Shown: positions 24,158 to 32,735 of the stretch, in pieces
Layout of the letters: every line of letters starts with the position of its first letter
Position numbering within the stretch: position 1 is the first letter of the stretch
Source of the DNA: GCA-2728135 sp002728135
GTDB taxonomy: Bacteria > Pseudomonadota > Alphaproteobacteria > UBA828
Assembly (NCBI GenBank): GCA_963997635.1
Contig: CAXEND010000018.1
Span: forward strand, 1-36,783
Length of the DNA stretch: 36,783 bases
Direction of reading: 5' to 3'
Notes under the pieces: model-generated
The model's input: only the letters and a program-made list of their open reading frames with translations
Told to the model about the DNA's origin: nothing
The model's database searches: none
Program-made: the position numbers and the translations under genes

Positions 24158-25360
24158 TTAGAGATCTTTTTGCAAAGCCTCTACCCCGGGTAGAGGCTTT
24201 CCTTCCATCCATTCTAAAAAAGCACCACCTGCCGTTGAGACATAGCTGAAATCCCCATAGGCCCCAGCCTTTCTTAATGCTGCTACTGTATCCCCACCAC
24301 CCGCTATAGAAGTTAATTTATTCTCTTTTGTAAGTGCAGCGGCAAATTGTGCAGCAGTATTAGTTGATCGGTCAAAGGGTTCTATTTCAAATGCACCCAA
24401 GGGACCATTCCAGAGTATTGTTGAAGATTGTTCGAATTTTCTTTTGATTTCCTGCAAACTTTTGGGTCCTAGGTCTAAGATCATTGCTTCATCAGCAATT
24501 GAATTGATTTCCGCAATATAGTTTGGAGCTCCAGCCATGAACTGATGTGCTACAGCTCCATCAATTGGTAGAACTATTTCGCACTTTTCTTTAATAGATT
24601 CATCTAAAATAATTTTTGCAGTTTCAGCTAGATCCTTTTCACAGAGAGATAGACCAATATTAAATCCTTTAGCATGTAGGAAGGTGTTTGCCATCCCTCC
24701 TCCTATAATAATAGAGTCAACTTTTTTTATTAGGTTGCTCAAAACATCTAATTTAGTTGATACCTTTGCACCGCCTACAACTGCTGTTAGAGGTCGTTTT
24801 GGCTTTTCAAAAGCAGCTTCCAAGGCAGTCAGTTCAGCTTCCATCTGGAGTCCCGCTGCAGAAGGCATCAAATAAGCCAGTCCCGTTGTTGAGGCATGAG
24901 ACCTATGTGATGCCGAAAATGCATCATTTACAAAAATATCTCCCAGTCTTGATAAAGACTCAATAAATTTACTATCATTTTTTTCCTCTCCAGGATGAAA
25001 ACGTAAGTTTTCAAGAAGTAGTATTTCCCCTGAATTCATAGTATTTATCTCAGATTCGGTTGTTGGACCTATACAGTCATCTATAAACTTGACGGGTATT
25101 TTGTCTATTGCTGCAGATATTATTGGAGCCAGAGGTGCCAAAGACATTGCGGAGTTATATTTACCTTTTGGTCTGCCAAAATGTGAAATAAGAATTGGAT
25201 AGCCACCTCTTTTTAAAACGTTTCTTATTGTTGGGACAATTTTTTCGACCCTGTGGGAATCACTTACAATACCGTCTTGCATCGGTACATTTAAATCTAG
25301 TCGGACTAGTATTTTTTTCTTTGTAACCTCAACATCATTTAGTTTACGATATGCAACCAT
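24158..25360 (-). CDS. pgk: Phosphoglycerate kinase
   Basis: A 400-residue monomeric glycolytic/Calvin-cycle kinase. It contains VRLDLNVPMQDGIVSD at 19-34, the 3-phosphoglycerate-binding ISHFGRPKG at 59-67, NDAFSASHRSHASTTG near 151-166, the hinge segment GGAKVSTKLDVLSNL near 198, and the nucleotide loop AGGGDTVAAL near the C-terminus, with STAGGAFLEWMEGK. Length is the usual 395-400. It follows gap by 18 bases on the same strand and is almost certainly in one transcript with tkt and gap. No strong ribosome binding site before the ATG. Confidence 0.98.
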   Translation of the reverse strand: MVAYRKLNDVEVTKKKILVRLDLNVPMQDGIVSDSHRVEKIVPTIRNVLKRGGYPILISHFGRPKGKYNSAMSLAPLAPIISAAIDKIPVKFIDDCIGPTTESEINTMNSGEILLLENLRFHPGEEKNDSKFIESLSRLGDIFVNDAFSASHRSHASTTGLAYLMPSAAGLQMEAELTALEAAFEKPKRPLTAVVGGAKVSTKLDVLSNLIKKVDSIIIGGGMANTFLHAKGFNIGLSLCEKDLAETAKIILDESIKEKCEIVLPIDGAVAHQFMAGAPNYIAEINSIADEAMILDLGPKSLQEIKRKFEQSSTILWNGPLGAFEIEPFDRSTNTAAQFAAALTKENKLTSIAGGGDTVAALRKAGAYGDFSYVSTAGGAFLEWMEGKPLPGVEALQKDL

Positions 25361-25378
25361 TTTATTTCACATGTTTGT

Positions 25379-26383
25379 TTAAACGGTGCCCATAAGAGCT
25401 GCCACATCACCCATACGATTAGAGAAACCCCATTCGTTATCATACCATGTAAGTATCCTGCAAAGAGTTTTATCGACGACACTGGTTTGTGTGGCGTCAA
25501 ATGTCGAGCTATATGAGTTATGATTAAAATCTATTGATACAAGCGGTTCTTCGTTATACCCAATTACATTTTTTAATTCCGCTTCGGATGCTTTTAAAAT
25601 CTCTTCGTTTATTTCATTCGCCTCAGTTTGTCTTGATGAAACAAATTTAAGATCAACCATAGATACATTGGATGTTGGAACTCTTATAGCTGTACCATCT
25701 ATTTTTCCTTTTAGTTCTGGAAGTACAAGTCCCACTGCTCTAGCTGCACCTGTTGAGGTTGGTATCATTGAATTACCAGCACTTCTTGCACGACGAAGGT
25801 CTGAATGCAATGAGTCTAAAATATTTTGATCTAAAGTATAAGCATGAACTGTAGTCATGTAAGCGCGTTCGATGCCAATTGTTTTATTTATTACGTTTAC
25901 TACTGGAGCTAGGCAGTTAGTTGTGCAGCTAGCATTTGAAATTACTTTGTGCTCAGTAGATATCTGTTGGTGGTTTACTCCATATACTACAGTGAAATCT
26001 GCATCATTACTGGGGGCAGAAATTAAAACCTTTTTTGCCCCAGCTGAAATATGTTTACTGGCAGCACTTCGAGATGTAAATATTCCTGTGCATTCAAGAG
26101 CAACATCAACTTGAAGATCTTTCCATGGAAGTTTTTCTGGATCTCGTTCATCGAAAACAGCTATTGACCCAAGTCCAATATCAATATTTTTTCCTGACAC
26201 ATTAATGGTTCCAGGAAATGGGCCATGAATTGAGTCATATCTCAAAAGGTGGGCATTAGATTCCACGGGTCCCAAGTCATTTATAGCTAATACTTCTATG
26301 TCTGACCGTCTACTTTCATATATTGCTCTTAAAACATTACGGCCGATGCGACCAAAGCCATTTATGGCAATTCGCACAGTCAT
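25379..26383 (-). CDS. gap: Glyceraldehyde-3-phosphate dehydrogenase, type I
   Basis: A 334-residue enzyme that oxidises glyceraldehyde 3-phosphate to 1,3-bisphosphoglycerate. The NAD fold begins VRIAINGFGRIGRN (3-16), INDLG at 34-38 keeps the aspartate typical of NAD preference, and the active site SNASCTTNCLAP has the catalytic Cys at 153. The C-terminal WYDNEWGFSNRM is present. GGAG eight bases before ATG 26383 is a good ribosome binding site. It sits between tkt (36 bases upstream) and pgk. Whether it serves glycolysis, gluconeogenesis or a Calvin cycle cannot be read here; no RuBisCO gene is in the window. Confidence 0.98.
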   Translation of the reverse strand: MTVRIAINGFGRIGRNVLRAIYESRRSDIEVLAINDLGPVESNAHLLRYDSIHGPFPGTINVSGKNIDIGLGSIAVFDERDPEKLPWKDLQVDVALECTGIFTSRSAASKHISAGAKKVLISAPSNDADFTVVYGVNHQQISTEHKVISNASCTTNCLAPVVNVINKTIGIERAYMTTVHAYTLDQNILDSLHSDLRRARSAGNSMIPTSTGAARAVGLVLPELKGKIDGTAIRVPTSNVSMVDLKFVSSRQTEANEINEEILKASEAELKNVIGYNEEPLVSIDFNHNSYSSTFDATQTSVVDKTLCRILTWYDNEWGFSNRMGDVAALMGTV

Positions 26384-26418
26384 GGTTCTTTCTCCATAAT
26401 ATAGTTAATTAATAAATA

Positions 26419-28428
26419 TTATTTTTCCTGAAGTTGCGATTTAACAGATAAAACAATTTGTTCTGTAGTGATGTTGAAATGATTATAAAGTTCATTAGCT
26501 GGTCCAGAGGCACCAAATGTATTAATTCCTATCATGCTACCGCTAGGACCAACAAATGTATTCCATCCCATATTTGATCCTGCTTCTACAGCAACTCTTG
26601 CAACTTCATTACCGAGTACAGTCTGTTTATAAGTATTACTTTGTTGTTCGAAAAGCATCCAACTTGGAACAGATACAACACGTGTAGGAATTTTTTCTAG
26701 TTGTAGTATCTTTCTTGCTTCAACAGCTAATGATACTTCGGAACCAGTTGCAAATATTACTGCTTTTGCATTTCCACCTTCTGCCTTTCTTAGTTCATAT
26801 GCACCTTTCTCACATAAATTCTTTTGAGTGTCAGTTTCTCTTAATAATGGTACGCCCTGTCGTGTCAGAGCTAAAACACTGGGTCCATTATACCTGCCAA
26901 TTGCTATCTCCCAGCATTCTGTTGTTTCTACTGCATCTGCAGGACGCATAACATTCACATCTGGGATAGCTCTCAGAGAAGCAAGGTGTTCGATGGGTTG
27001 GTGAGTAGGGCCATCTTCTCCCAAGCCTATTGAGTCGTGAGTCATAACATATATAACTTTTTGACTCATTAATGCAGAGAGTCTTATAGATGGTCTGCAG
27101 TAATCTGAAAAAACTAAAAATGTTCCTCCATAAGGGATTATTCCCCCATGTAATGAAAGGCCATTCATTACTGCCGCCATGGCGTGTTCTCTAACTCCAT
27201 AATGAATGTAATTTCCACTAAAGTTTTTTGGTTCAAGTATATCTTGAAAATTAGTTTTTGTTCCATTGGATCCAGTTAGGTCAGCTGAGCCACCAATAAG
27301 CTCTGGAAGTTCTGGAAGCAATTTTTCTAGTGTTTTCTGGCTCGCAACCCTAGTTGCCCACTTTGGCTTAAGTTCTATAAGTTGTTTTTTATGGGATTGA
27401 ATTTGTTTGTTCCAGTTATTAGGTAATTGACCTAAGGCTAATCTATTAAACTCAGCTATTTTTGTTGGAGCTAAATTAGCTAATCTTTTCTGCCATTCAA
27501 CAAAATATTTATTCCCACGTGTCCCGTTATGACGCCATGCTGATAGAATATGCTCTGGGATAAGAAAAGGTTTATGGGGCCATCCTAGCTTTTTTCGGGC
27601 CCCTGCAATTTCATCTTCGCCTAATGGTGCACCATGAGAAGAAGCACTCCCAGCTTTTGTAGGTGTTCCATATCCTATTGTTGTTTGGCAAATAATCAGT
27701 GACGGTTTTTGAGAATTCTTTGCATCTTTTATTGCACTTTTGATTGAAATAGGGTTGTGCCCATCTATCTCAATTGTATTCCATCCAGAAGCCTCAAAAC
27801 GTTTTGAGACATCATCAGCACAGCTTAGTGATAGAGGTCCATCAATTGAAATATTATTACTATCATAAAGTACAATAAGCTTATCTAAGTTAAAATAACC
27901 AGCAAGAGAGATTGCTTCATGAGAAACCCCTTCCATTAGGCAACCATCTCCAGCAATTACATAAGTATAGTGATCTACAACATTTTCTCCGAAGCGGGCA
28001 GCCATATTTCTTTCACCTATTGCCATGCCCACAGCCGTTGCAAGCCCTTGACCCAACGGTCCAGTAGTAACTTCTATTCCTTTTGCAGCACCAAACTCTG
28101 GATGGCCTGCTGTTTTACTACCCAATTTTCTAAAATGTTTGATTTGATCAATGTCGATTTCTGGATAACCCAATAGATATAGTAGGCTATAGAGTAGCAT
28201 CGAGCCATGTCCAGCAGATAATACGAATCGATCTCTATCCGGCCATTCGGGGTTATTTGAATCAAATTTAAGAAAATCAGAAAAAAGTACTGTTACAACA
28301 TCTGCCATGCCGAGAGGCATGCCGGGGTGTCCAGAGTTGGCATTTTGGACTGCATCCATTGATAATGCACGGATTGCATTTGCCATATCAGTATGCCCAG
28401 GCAATTCAAATTTTTGATTTGTCACCAT
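26419..28428 (-). CDS. tkt: Transketolase
   Basis: A 669-residue thiamine-diphosphate enzyme moving two-carbon units between sugar phosphates. Visible are NSGHPGMPLG (31-40), the ThDP motif GDGCLMEGVSHEAIS near 153-167 continuing to YDSNNISIDG, the pyrimidine-domain YVMTHDSIGLGEDGPTHQP, and the C-terminal domain with VVSVPSWMLFEQQ. Length matches the family (660-670). It is the first gene of the tkt-gap-pgk-fba run; the region 28429-28637 upstream is shared with the divergent DUF4164-like gene and must hold its promoter. An 8-bp inverted repeat lies there at 28509-28557. Ribosome binding site before ATG 28428 is weak. Confidence 0.97.
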   Translation of the reverse strand: MVTNQKFELPGHTDMANAIRALSMDAVQNANSGHPGMPLGMADVVTVLFSDFLKFDSNNPEWPDRDRFVLSAGHGSMLLYSLLYLLGYPEIDIDQIKHFRKLGSKTAGHPEFGAAKGIEVTTGPLGQGLATAVGMAIGERNMAARFGENVVDHYTYVIAGDGCLMEGVSHEAISLAGYFNLDKLIVLYDSNNISIDGPLSLSCADDVSKRFEASGWNTIEIDGHNPISIKSAIKDAKNSQKPSLIICQTTIGYGTPTKAGSASSHGAPLGEDEIAGARKKLGWPHKPFLIPEHILSAWRHNGTRGNKYFVEWQKRLANLAPTKIAEFNRLALGQLPNNWNKQIQSHKKQLIELKPKWATRVASQKTLEKLLPELPELIGGSADLTGSNGTKTNFQDILEPKNFSGNYIHYGVREHAMAAVMNGLSLHGGIIPYGGTFLVFSDYCRPSIRLSALMSQKVIYVMTHDSIGLGEDGPTHQPIEHLASLRAIPDVNVMRPADAVETTECWEIAIGRYNGPSVLALTRQGVPLLRETDTQKNLCEKGAYELRKAEGGNAKAVIFATGSEVSLAVEARKILQLEKIPTRVVSVPSWMLFEQQSNTYKQTVLGNEVARVAVEAGSNMGWNTFVGPSGSMIGINTFGASGPANELYNHFNITTEQIVLSVKSQLQEK

Positions 28429-28508
28429 TTAGTAGCTGGTCTTCTTTTTATCTATATCGTTTCTAATTATAGCAGAACGATGAACACCATGCCGCCCATT
28501 ACTTCTGT

Positions 28509-28557
28509 CGTCAACTGGTTCTATAACATACTTATTATGTTTATGTGGTAGTTGACG
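28509..28557. repeat. Interrupted inverted repeat between divergent tkt and the zapA locus
   Basis: CGTCAACT at 28509-28516 is the exact reverse complement of AGTTGACG at 28550-28557, with 33 bases between. It sits about 80 bases from the tkt start and the same distance from the start at 28638. It could be an operator for a dimeric regulator of the glycolytic operon or a coincidence; an 8-bp repeat over 200 bases is not rare. Confidence 0.25.
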
Positions 28558-28637
28558 TCCTATTTATGTAAGTCATATGCTCTTGTTTAGTAGTTTATAT
28601 CCTGAAAAATCTGTTAAGAGGTTGAAAAATCGTAAGA

Positions 28638-28949
28638 ATGGGGAAATTTAAGGAGGCTAGTAGTCGCTTGGAAGCTGCTGTAAAGAGGCTAGAAGATTTG
28701 CTTGCTGATAGTGGTACTAATATGGCAGGGCAAGTTGCAAGTCTCGGAAAAAAATTAGAAGTTATAGAAAAGGAGCACGACTCCCTAAGTGACGATTTTG
28801 ATAAGATTCGTCTAACGAATGAAAAGTTGCATGCAACTTTGCGAGAAGCTCAGAAAAAAAACGCCGCAATGCAGGTTGTAAATGAGGCAGTGGCCGAAAG
28901 AATTGACCTCACAATCAAAAACTTGAAACGTGTAGTTGGAGGTTCATGA
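28638..28949 (+). CDS. DUF4164-like coiled-coil protein upstream of zapA
   Basis: A 103-residue, almost entirely helical protein. Heptad-like repeats run throughout (ASSRLEAAVKRLEDLLAD, LGKKLEVIEKEHDSLSDDF, EKLHATLREAQKKNAAM), with no signal peptide or membrane segment. Small coiled-coil proteins of the DUF4164 type precede zapA in many alphaproteobacteria, which is the basis for the name. Its TGA overlaps the zapA start (ATGATGG), so the two are coupled and a role with the division ring is plausible, though unproven. Confidence 0.75.
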   Translation: MGKFKEASSRLEAAVKRLEDLLADSGTNMAGQVASLGKKLEVIEKEHDSLSDDFDKIRLTNEKLHATLREAQKKNAAMQVVNEAVAERIDLTIKNLKRVVGGS

Positions 28950-29302
28950 TGGGTCAGATTTCTATAATGGTAAATGGAAGAAATTATCCAGTTTCATGTG
29001 ATGATGGGCAAGAAGATCATTTATCACGACTTGCCTCATACCTTGATAAAAGAGCCTCAGGCTTATCTGAACAGATAGGGGCTGTAAGCGAAGGACGTTT
29101 GTTGGTAATGACGGGACTTTTAGTTGCCGACGAACTTTCAGAGGCCTACGATGAGGTGGAAAAACTACAGCAAGAAGCAAAAGAGGCTGCTGAACAAGCT
29201 AGAGGGCAAACACTTGAGGAAATAGAGGATTCCTTGTCGCAGTTACTAAATAAGCTCTCTGATAGGATTGAACATATTGCAGACTCGCTTCAGAAGAACT
29301 AG
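28946..29302 (+). CDS. zapA: Cell division protein ZapA
   Basis: A 118-residue FtsZ-ring-associated protein. The N-terminal domain QISIMVNGRNYPVSCDDGQE followed by HLSRLASYLDKRASGL is the ZapA head, SEGRLLVMTGLLVADELSEA the start of the long helix, and the rest (about 60-118) is coiled coil. ZapA bundles FtsZ filaments in the cytoplasm. ATG 28946 and ATG 28949 are both possible starts; each overlaps the end of the upstream gene. The 6S RNA begins a few bases after the stop, the classic alphaproteobacterial and gammaproteobacterial order. Confidence 0.93.
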   Translation: MMGQISIMVNGRNYPVSCDDGQEDHLSRLASYLDKRASGLSEQIGAVSEGRLLVMTGLLVADELSEAYDEVEKLQQEAKEAAEQARGQTLEEIEDSLSQLLNKLSDRIEHIADSLQKN

Positions 29303-29306
29303 ATTT

Positions 29307-29477
29307 GTATTGGGCGGTTGCTGCGAGTTTCGATACAATTTTGTTTCCTGGGGCCATAAATAAAAACTTCTAGGGGGCTATCCCTGGCAAGGCCTTGGTC
29401 TTGTTATATGGTACCCACCTGCCTTTTAGGCCTAGAGGGAATCTTAATATGACGGACTAAGTGGCGCCGTCCAATAT
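29307..29477 (+). ncRNA. ssrS: 6S RNA
   Basis: The interval between zapA and the 5-formyl-THF cyclo-ligase holds the landmarks of 6S RNA: TTCCTGGGGCC on the 5' side of the central bubble, AGGGGGCTATCCCTGGC around the upper stem, CCCACCTG, and CCTAGAGGGAATC on the 3' side. The ends pair: TATTGGGCGG at 29308-29317 with CCGTCCAATA at 29467-29476 (ten pairs, one G-U), extendable by G-U pairs. This gives about 170 bases, a normal 6S size. The RNA mimics an open promoter and binds the housekeeping sigma-factor RNA polymerase in stationary phase. Exact ends are inferred from pairing. Confidence 0.85.
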
Positions 29478-29505
29478 GGAATTTGGAGTTTATAGGATTT
29501 CTAGA

Positions 29506-30120
29506 TTGTCACATGGTCTAAATATTCAGGCTAGTAAAGAGTCAATGCGAGAGTATGCGATAGCTCGTAGGAGTCATGCAATTCGTAAGGCTGGCCCTGC
29601 TGCGTCGATTCGTGGGGCAGAACATTTTTTAGCAGCAATTAAAATTTTTCCTGGCACAATTGTTTCTGGTTATTTTCCCGTAGGAGAAGAATTTGATGTG
29701 ATGCCATTATTAGGTAGACTTGCCAGAATTGGAGTCACTTGTTGTTTGCCAGTTATTAAAAACAAATCTAATCCGTTGATTTTCCGTACATGGTGTCCTG
29801 GAGCTAATTTACGAAAAAACCCCTATAGCATACCTGAGCCAGATTCTGAATTTGATGAGATTATACCTAACATTCTTTTGGTGCCATTATTAGCGTTTGA
29901 CTCAAAAGGGTTTCGACTTGGTTATGGTGGAGGATATTATGATCGAACCCTTAATATGCTTCGAACACAATCTCATAAGATATTAGCGATAGGTATGGCA
30001 TATACTGAGCAGCAAGTCGAACATGTTCCTCACGATTTTCATGATGAGCGGTTGGATTGGGTGGTGACTGAAAGAGGGGCAATGCCAATAACAGAAATAG
30101 CTGAGCTAGCAAGAACATGA
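29506..30120 (+). CDS. 5-formyltetrahydrofolate cyclo-ligase
   Basis: Converts 5-formyl-THF to 5,10-methenyl-THF using ATP. SKESMREYAIARRSHAIRK matches the N-terminal 'sK..lR...r.R' helix, GYFPVGEEFDVMPLL the substrate region, and FDSKGFRLGYGGGYYDRTL the nucleotide-binding loop. The frame opens earlier, with GTG 29461 and ATG 29476, but both lie inside the paired 3' end of the 6S RNA. TTG 29506 is preceded by AGGA with 8 bases spacing and starts ten residues before SKES, so I favour it (205 residues, normal for the family); ATG 29545 is another option. The 3' end overlaps the next gene by 4 bases. Association with 6S RNA is widely conserved. Confidence 0.88.
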   Translation: MSHGLNIQASKESMREYAIARRSHAIRKAGPAASIRGAEHFLAAIKIFPGTIVSGYFPVGEEFDVMPLLGRLARIGVTCCLPVIKNKSNPLIFRTWCPGANLRKNPYSIPEPDSEFDEIIPNILLVPLLAFDSKGFRLGYGGGYYDRTLNMLRTQSHKILAIGMAYTEQQVEHVPHDFHDERLDWVVTERGAMPITEIAELART

Positions 30121-30953
30121 AAATTCTGTTTCTAGGTGACGTTGTTGGCCGTTCTGGCCGTGATGGTATATCTGAGCATTTACCTTTTTTAAGAAGAGAG
30201 TTGTCTCCTGATTTTGTAGTTATTAATGGTGAGAATGCTGCGGGCGGCTACGGCATTACAGAACAGATATGCAAATCTTTTTATCAACAAGGTGCAGATG
30301 TAATAACACTTGGTAATCATGCTTGGGATCAAAGAGAAACTTTTAGATATATTGAAAGTGATAATCGTCTAATTCGACCAGCGAATTACCCTAAAGGTAC
30401 TCCTGGCCGTGGATACAAAATTTATCAACTGGTGGATGGTCGAAAAATTCTCGTTATTCAACTAATGTGTAGGCTTTTTATGGAATCATTAGATGACCCA
30501 TTTGCAACTTTAGAAAAAATAATTGATGGCCATCAACTTGGCTCTAATAGTTCTAGTCCGACATCTTTAGCAGCAATTTTGTTGGACATTCATGGAGAGG
30601 CTTCAAGTGAGAAACAAGCTCTAGCTCGAATGTCTGATGGCCGTATTTCCATGGCTTTAGGAACTCACACTCATGTTCCAACTGCAGATCAAGTTATCTT
30701 ACCAAAAGGTACTGCTTATATGAAAGATGTTGGAATGTGTGGCCCTTATAACTCAGTAATTGGAATGGATCCAAAATTTGCAATAAAGAGATTTGTTAGT
30801 AAGGTTCCTACTGGTCGATTAAAGCCTGTCTCTGAGGAGGCTACTGTATGTGGTGCTTTTGTAGAAACTGATGATCTAACAGGTCTTGCAATTAGTATTT
30901 TTCCTGTTCGCATAGGTGGTGCTTTGCAACAATCTTTACCGGATCAAAAATAA
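30117..30953 (+). CDS. YmdB-family metallophosphoesterase (TIGR00282 type)
   Basis: A 278-residue calcineurin-like phosphoesterase. The metal motifs are visible: FLGDVVGRSGRDG at 5-17 (Asp8), VINGENAAGGYG at 35-46, TLGNHAWDQRE near 63-73, LLDIHGEASSEKQA, and the double histidine of LGTHTHVPTADQ. This is the pattern of Bacillus YmdB, a 2',3'-cyclic nucleotide phosphodiesterase that influences biofilm and motility. The ATGA overlap with the cyclo-ligase gene couples the two. A short loss in the middle (VIQLMCRLFMESLDDP) is normal variation. Biological role in alphaproteobacteria is not known. Confidence 0.92.
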   Translation: MKILFLGDVVGRSGRDGISEHLPFLRRELSPDFVVINGENAAGGYGITEQICKSFYQQGADVITLGNHAWDQRETFRYIESDNRLIRPANYPKGTPGRGYKIYQLVDGRKILVIQLMCRLFMESLDDPFATLEKIIDGHQLGSNSSSPTSLAAILLDIHGEASSEKQALARMSDGRISMALGTHTHVPTADQVILPKGTAYMKDVGMCGPYNSVIGMDPKFAIKRFVSKVPTGRLKPVSEEATVCGAFVETDDLTGLAISIFPVRIGGALQQSLPDQK

Positions 30954-30970
30954 TGCATGCATTAATGCAT
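30951..30970. repeat. Nested palindromes of ATGCAT units
   Basis: TAATGCATGCATTA at 30951-30964 and ATGCATTAATGCAT at 30957-30970 are both perfect palindromes that overlap, right after the YmdB-like stop codon. They could form alternative hairpins or bind a dimeric protein. No T run follows, so a terminator is not supported. Confidence 0.35.
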
Positions 30971-30984
30971 AACTTTATTATTTC

Positions 30985-31770
30985 ATGGTAGGAGATATGT
31001 CTGACCTTAATCACTGGAATGCAGGCCTTTATGATAGGTCATTCTCCTATATTCAGGATATGGCTGTTGAACTTATTGAACTTCTTGAGCCAAGAAATGG
31101 TGAGAAAATTTTAGACTTAGGTTGTGGTACTGGAGCTATGACAAATAATATTGTTCAAAGAGGTGCCCTTGTTGATGGTATTGATAATGATTCCGCAATG
31201 ATTAATTTGGCCAGAAAAAGATATCCAAAAATAAAATTTCTTTGTATTTCTGGGACAGATTTTTCTTCTAACTCACAATATGACGCAGTATTCTCTAATG
31301 CTGCTTTACACTGGATGAAGCAACCTGCAATTGTTATTGACCGTATGTCGAATGTTTTAAGACCAGGAGGCAGGTTTGTTGGGGAAATGGGTGGTTCAGG
31401 TAATGTTCAGATATTAATAAAATGTTTGTTACAGACTCTTGAGGAAATGGGATTATCAAGAGATAAAATCAACTGTCCTTGGTATTTCCCTCATCCTGAT
31501 GAATACGCAAAACTTCTAGAAGAAGGTGGTTTTAGGGTTAAATATATTCAACACTTCTCCCGCCTAACACCTTTAGATGATTGTCCTAACGGAGCTGCAG
31601 ACTGGTACAATATGTTTGCAGGTAAATTTCTTGAGAATATTGAGTTGGAAAACCGTGATGTAGTAATTAAACGAGCTACAAGGCTTGCTAAGAATAGCCT
31701 ATTTAAGGATGGCCGTTGGTTTGCGGATTATAAACGGCTTCGTTTTAAGGCTCTTAGAAGAGAGTTTTAG
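30985..31770 (+). CDS. Class I SAM-dependent methyltransferase
   Basis: A 261-residue Rossmann methyltransferase. Motif I is ILDLGCGTGAM at about 41-51, followed by VDGIDNDSAMINLARKRYP with the acidic residue that binds the ribose, YDAVFSNAALHWM at motif IV, and NVLRPGGRFVGEMGG after it. The overall pattern resembles trans-aconitate 2-methyltransferases and malonyl-ACP methyltransferase-like proteins (ALHW). Substrate unknown. ATG 30985 is the first start; ATG 30997 has AGGAG but only two bases away, so the upstream one is kept. It lies alone between the YmdB-like gene and yebC. Confidence 0.88.
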   Translation: MVGDMSDLNHWNAGLYDRSFSYIQDMAVELIELLEPRNGEKILDLGCGTGAMTNNIVQRGALVDGIDNDSAMINLARKRYPKIKFLCISGTDFSSNSQYDAVFSNAALHWMKQPAIVIDRMSNVLRPGGRFVGEMGGSGNVQILIKCLLQTLEEMGLSRDKINCPWYFPHPDEYAKLLEEGGFRVKYIQHFSRLTPLDDCPNGAADWYNMFAGKFLENIELENRDVVIKRATRLAKNSLFKDGRWFADYKRLRFKALRREF

Positions 31771-31969
31771 TTAGAACTATATTCTTGAGTATATAATCAG
31801 ACAATTTATCGCCCTAATATTGCCATATTAACCGAATATCGGTTGTTTGGATAAGTGTGATCGTATAAAACTTTAGAAAAATACATTATATAGTATTATG
31901 AACCACTAATAACTCTAAATAATGTATATTGTAAATAAAATATGGCTAGTAACATAAAAGATAAGAACC

Positions 31970-32719
31970 ATGGCAGGACATTCCAAATGGGCTAATATAC
32001 AGCACCGCAAAGGAGCTCAAGATGCAAAACGTGCTAAGCTCTTTGCAAAGCTTGTTAGGGAAGTCATTGTTGCCGCAAGACAGGGAATTCCTGACCCAGA
32101 CCATAATGCACGTCTAAGGACAGCTATAGCGTCTGCAAGAGCACAAAGTGTTCCCAAAGATAATATTGATAGGGCAATAAAGAAAATTGCTGGTGGAGAA
32201 GAAGGTGCTGCATTAGAGGAAATCAGATATGAAGGTTATGGCCCTGGCGGTATAGCTGTTTTAGTTGATGCAGTTACGGATAACCGAAATAGAACAGCAG
32301 CAGAAATACGTTCAATATTTAATAAACACTCAGGAAATTTAGGTGAGACTGGATGCGTTGCTTTTATGTTTAAGCGTGTCGGTACTATTCGATTTTCATC
32401 CGATGTTGCTACTGAGGAAGAGGTTTTTGAAGAAGCCTTAATTTTGGGTGCTTCAGATTGTGAAGTCGATATAGATGGTTATGAGGTAATTTGTGATCCA
32501 AATGATTTTGCTTTAGTAAGTGAAGGTCTCGAAAAATCATTTGGAAAACCAAGTGGTGCAGGGCTTTCATGGCAAGCCCAAACCACAGTTGAAATTGATG
32601 GAGATTCAGCCGAGGTTTTATTTAAACTCTTAGAAGCGTTAGATGATTGTGATGATGTTCAGCAAGTATCAGCAAACTTTGAGGTGGCAGATGAACTAAT
32701 GCAAAGGTTGTCGGGTTGA
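31970..32719 (+). CDS. yebC: YebC/PmpR-family transcriptional/translation regulator
   Basis: A 249-residue three-domain protein. It starts MAGHSKWANIQHRKGAQDAK, nearly invariant in the family, then AARQGIPDPDHNARLRTAIA, VPKDNIDRAIKKIAG, YEGYGPGGIAVLVDAVTDNR and NKHSGNLGETGCVAFMF. The family binds DNA near recA and ruv genes in some bacteria, and members have been linked to relief of ribosome stalling. It sits 16 bases upstream of ruvC, the standard order. The 199 bases before it (31771-31969) are AT-rich and probably hold the promoter of the yebC-ruv-tol run. Confidence 0.97.
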   Translation: MAGHSKWANIQHRKGAQDAKRAKLFAKLVREVIVAARQGIPDPDHNARLRTAIASARAQSVPKDNIDRAIKKIAGGEEGAALEEIRYEGYGPGGIAVLVDAVTDNRNRTAAEIRSIFNKHSGNLGETGCVAFMFKRVGTIRFSSDVATEEEVFEEALILGASDCEVDIDGYEVICDPNDFALVSEGLEKSFGKPSGAGLSWQAQTTVEIDGDSAEVLFKLLEALDDCDDVQQVSANFEVADELMQRLSG

Positions 32720-32735
32720 GTTTTCTGGGGATAGG

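Noticed and set aside
29451..29477. GACGG/CCGTC hairpin as a terminator of the zapA transcript
   Set aside because: No T run follows, and the same bases pair better with the 5' end of the 6S RNA.
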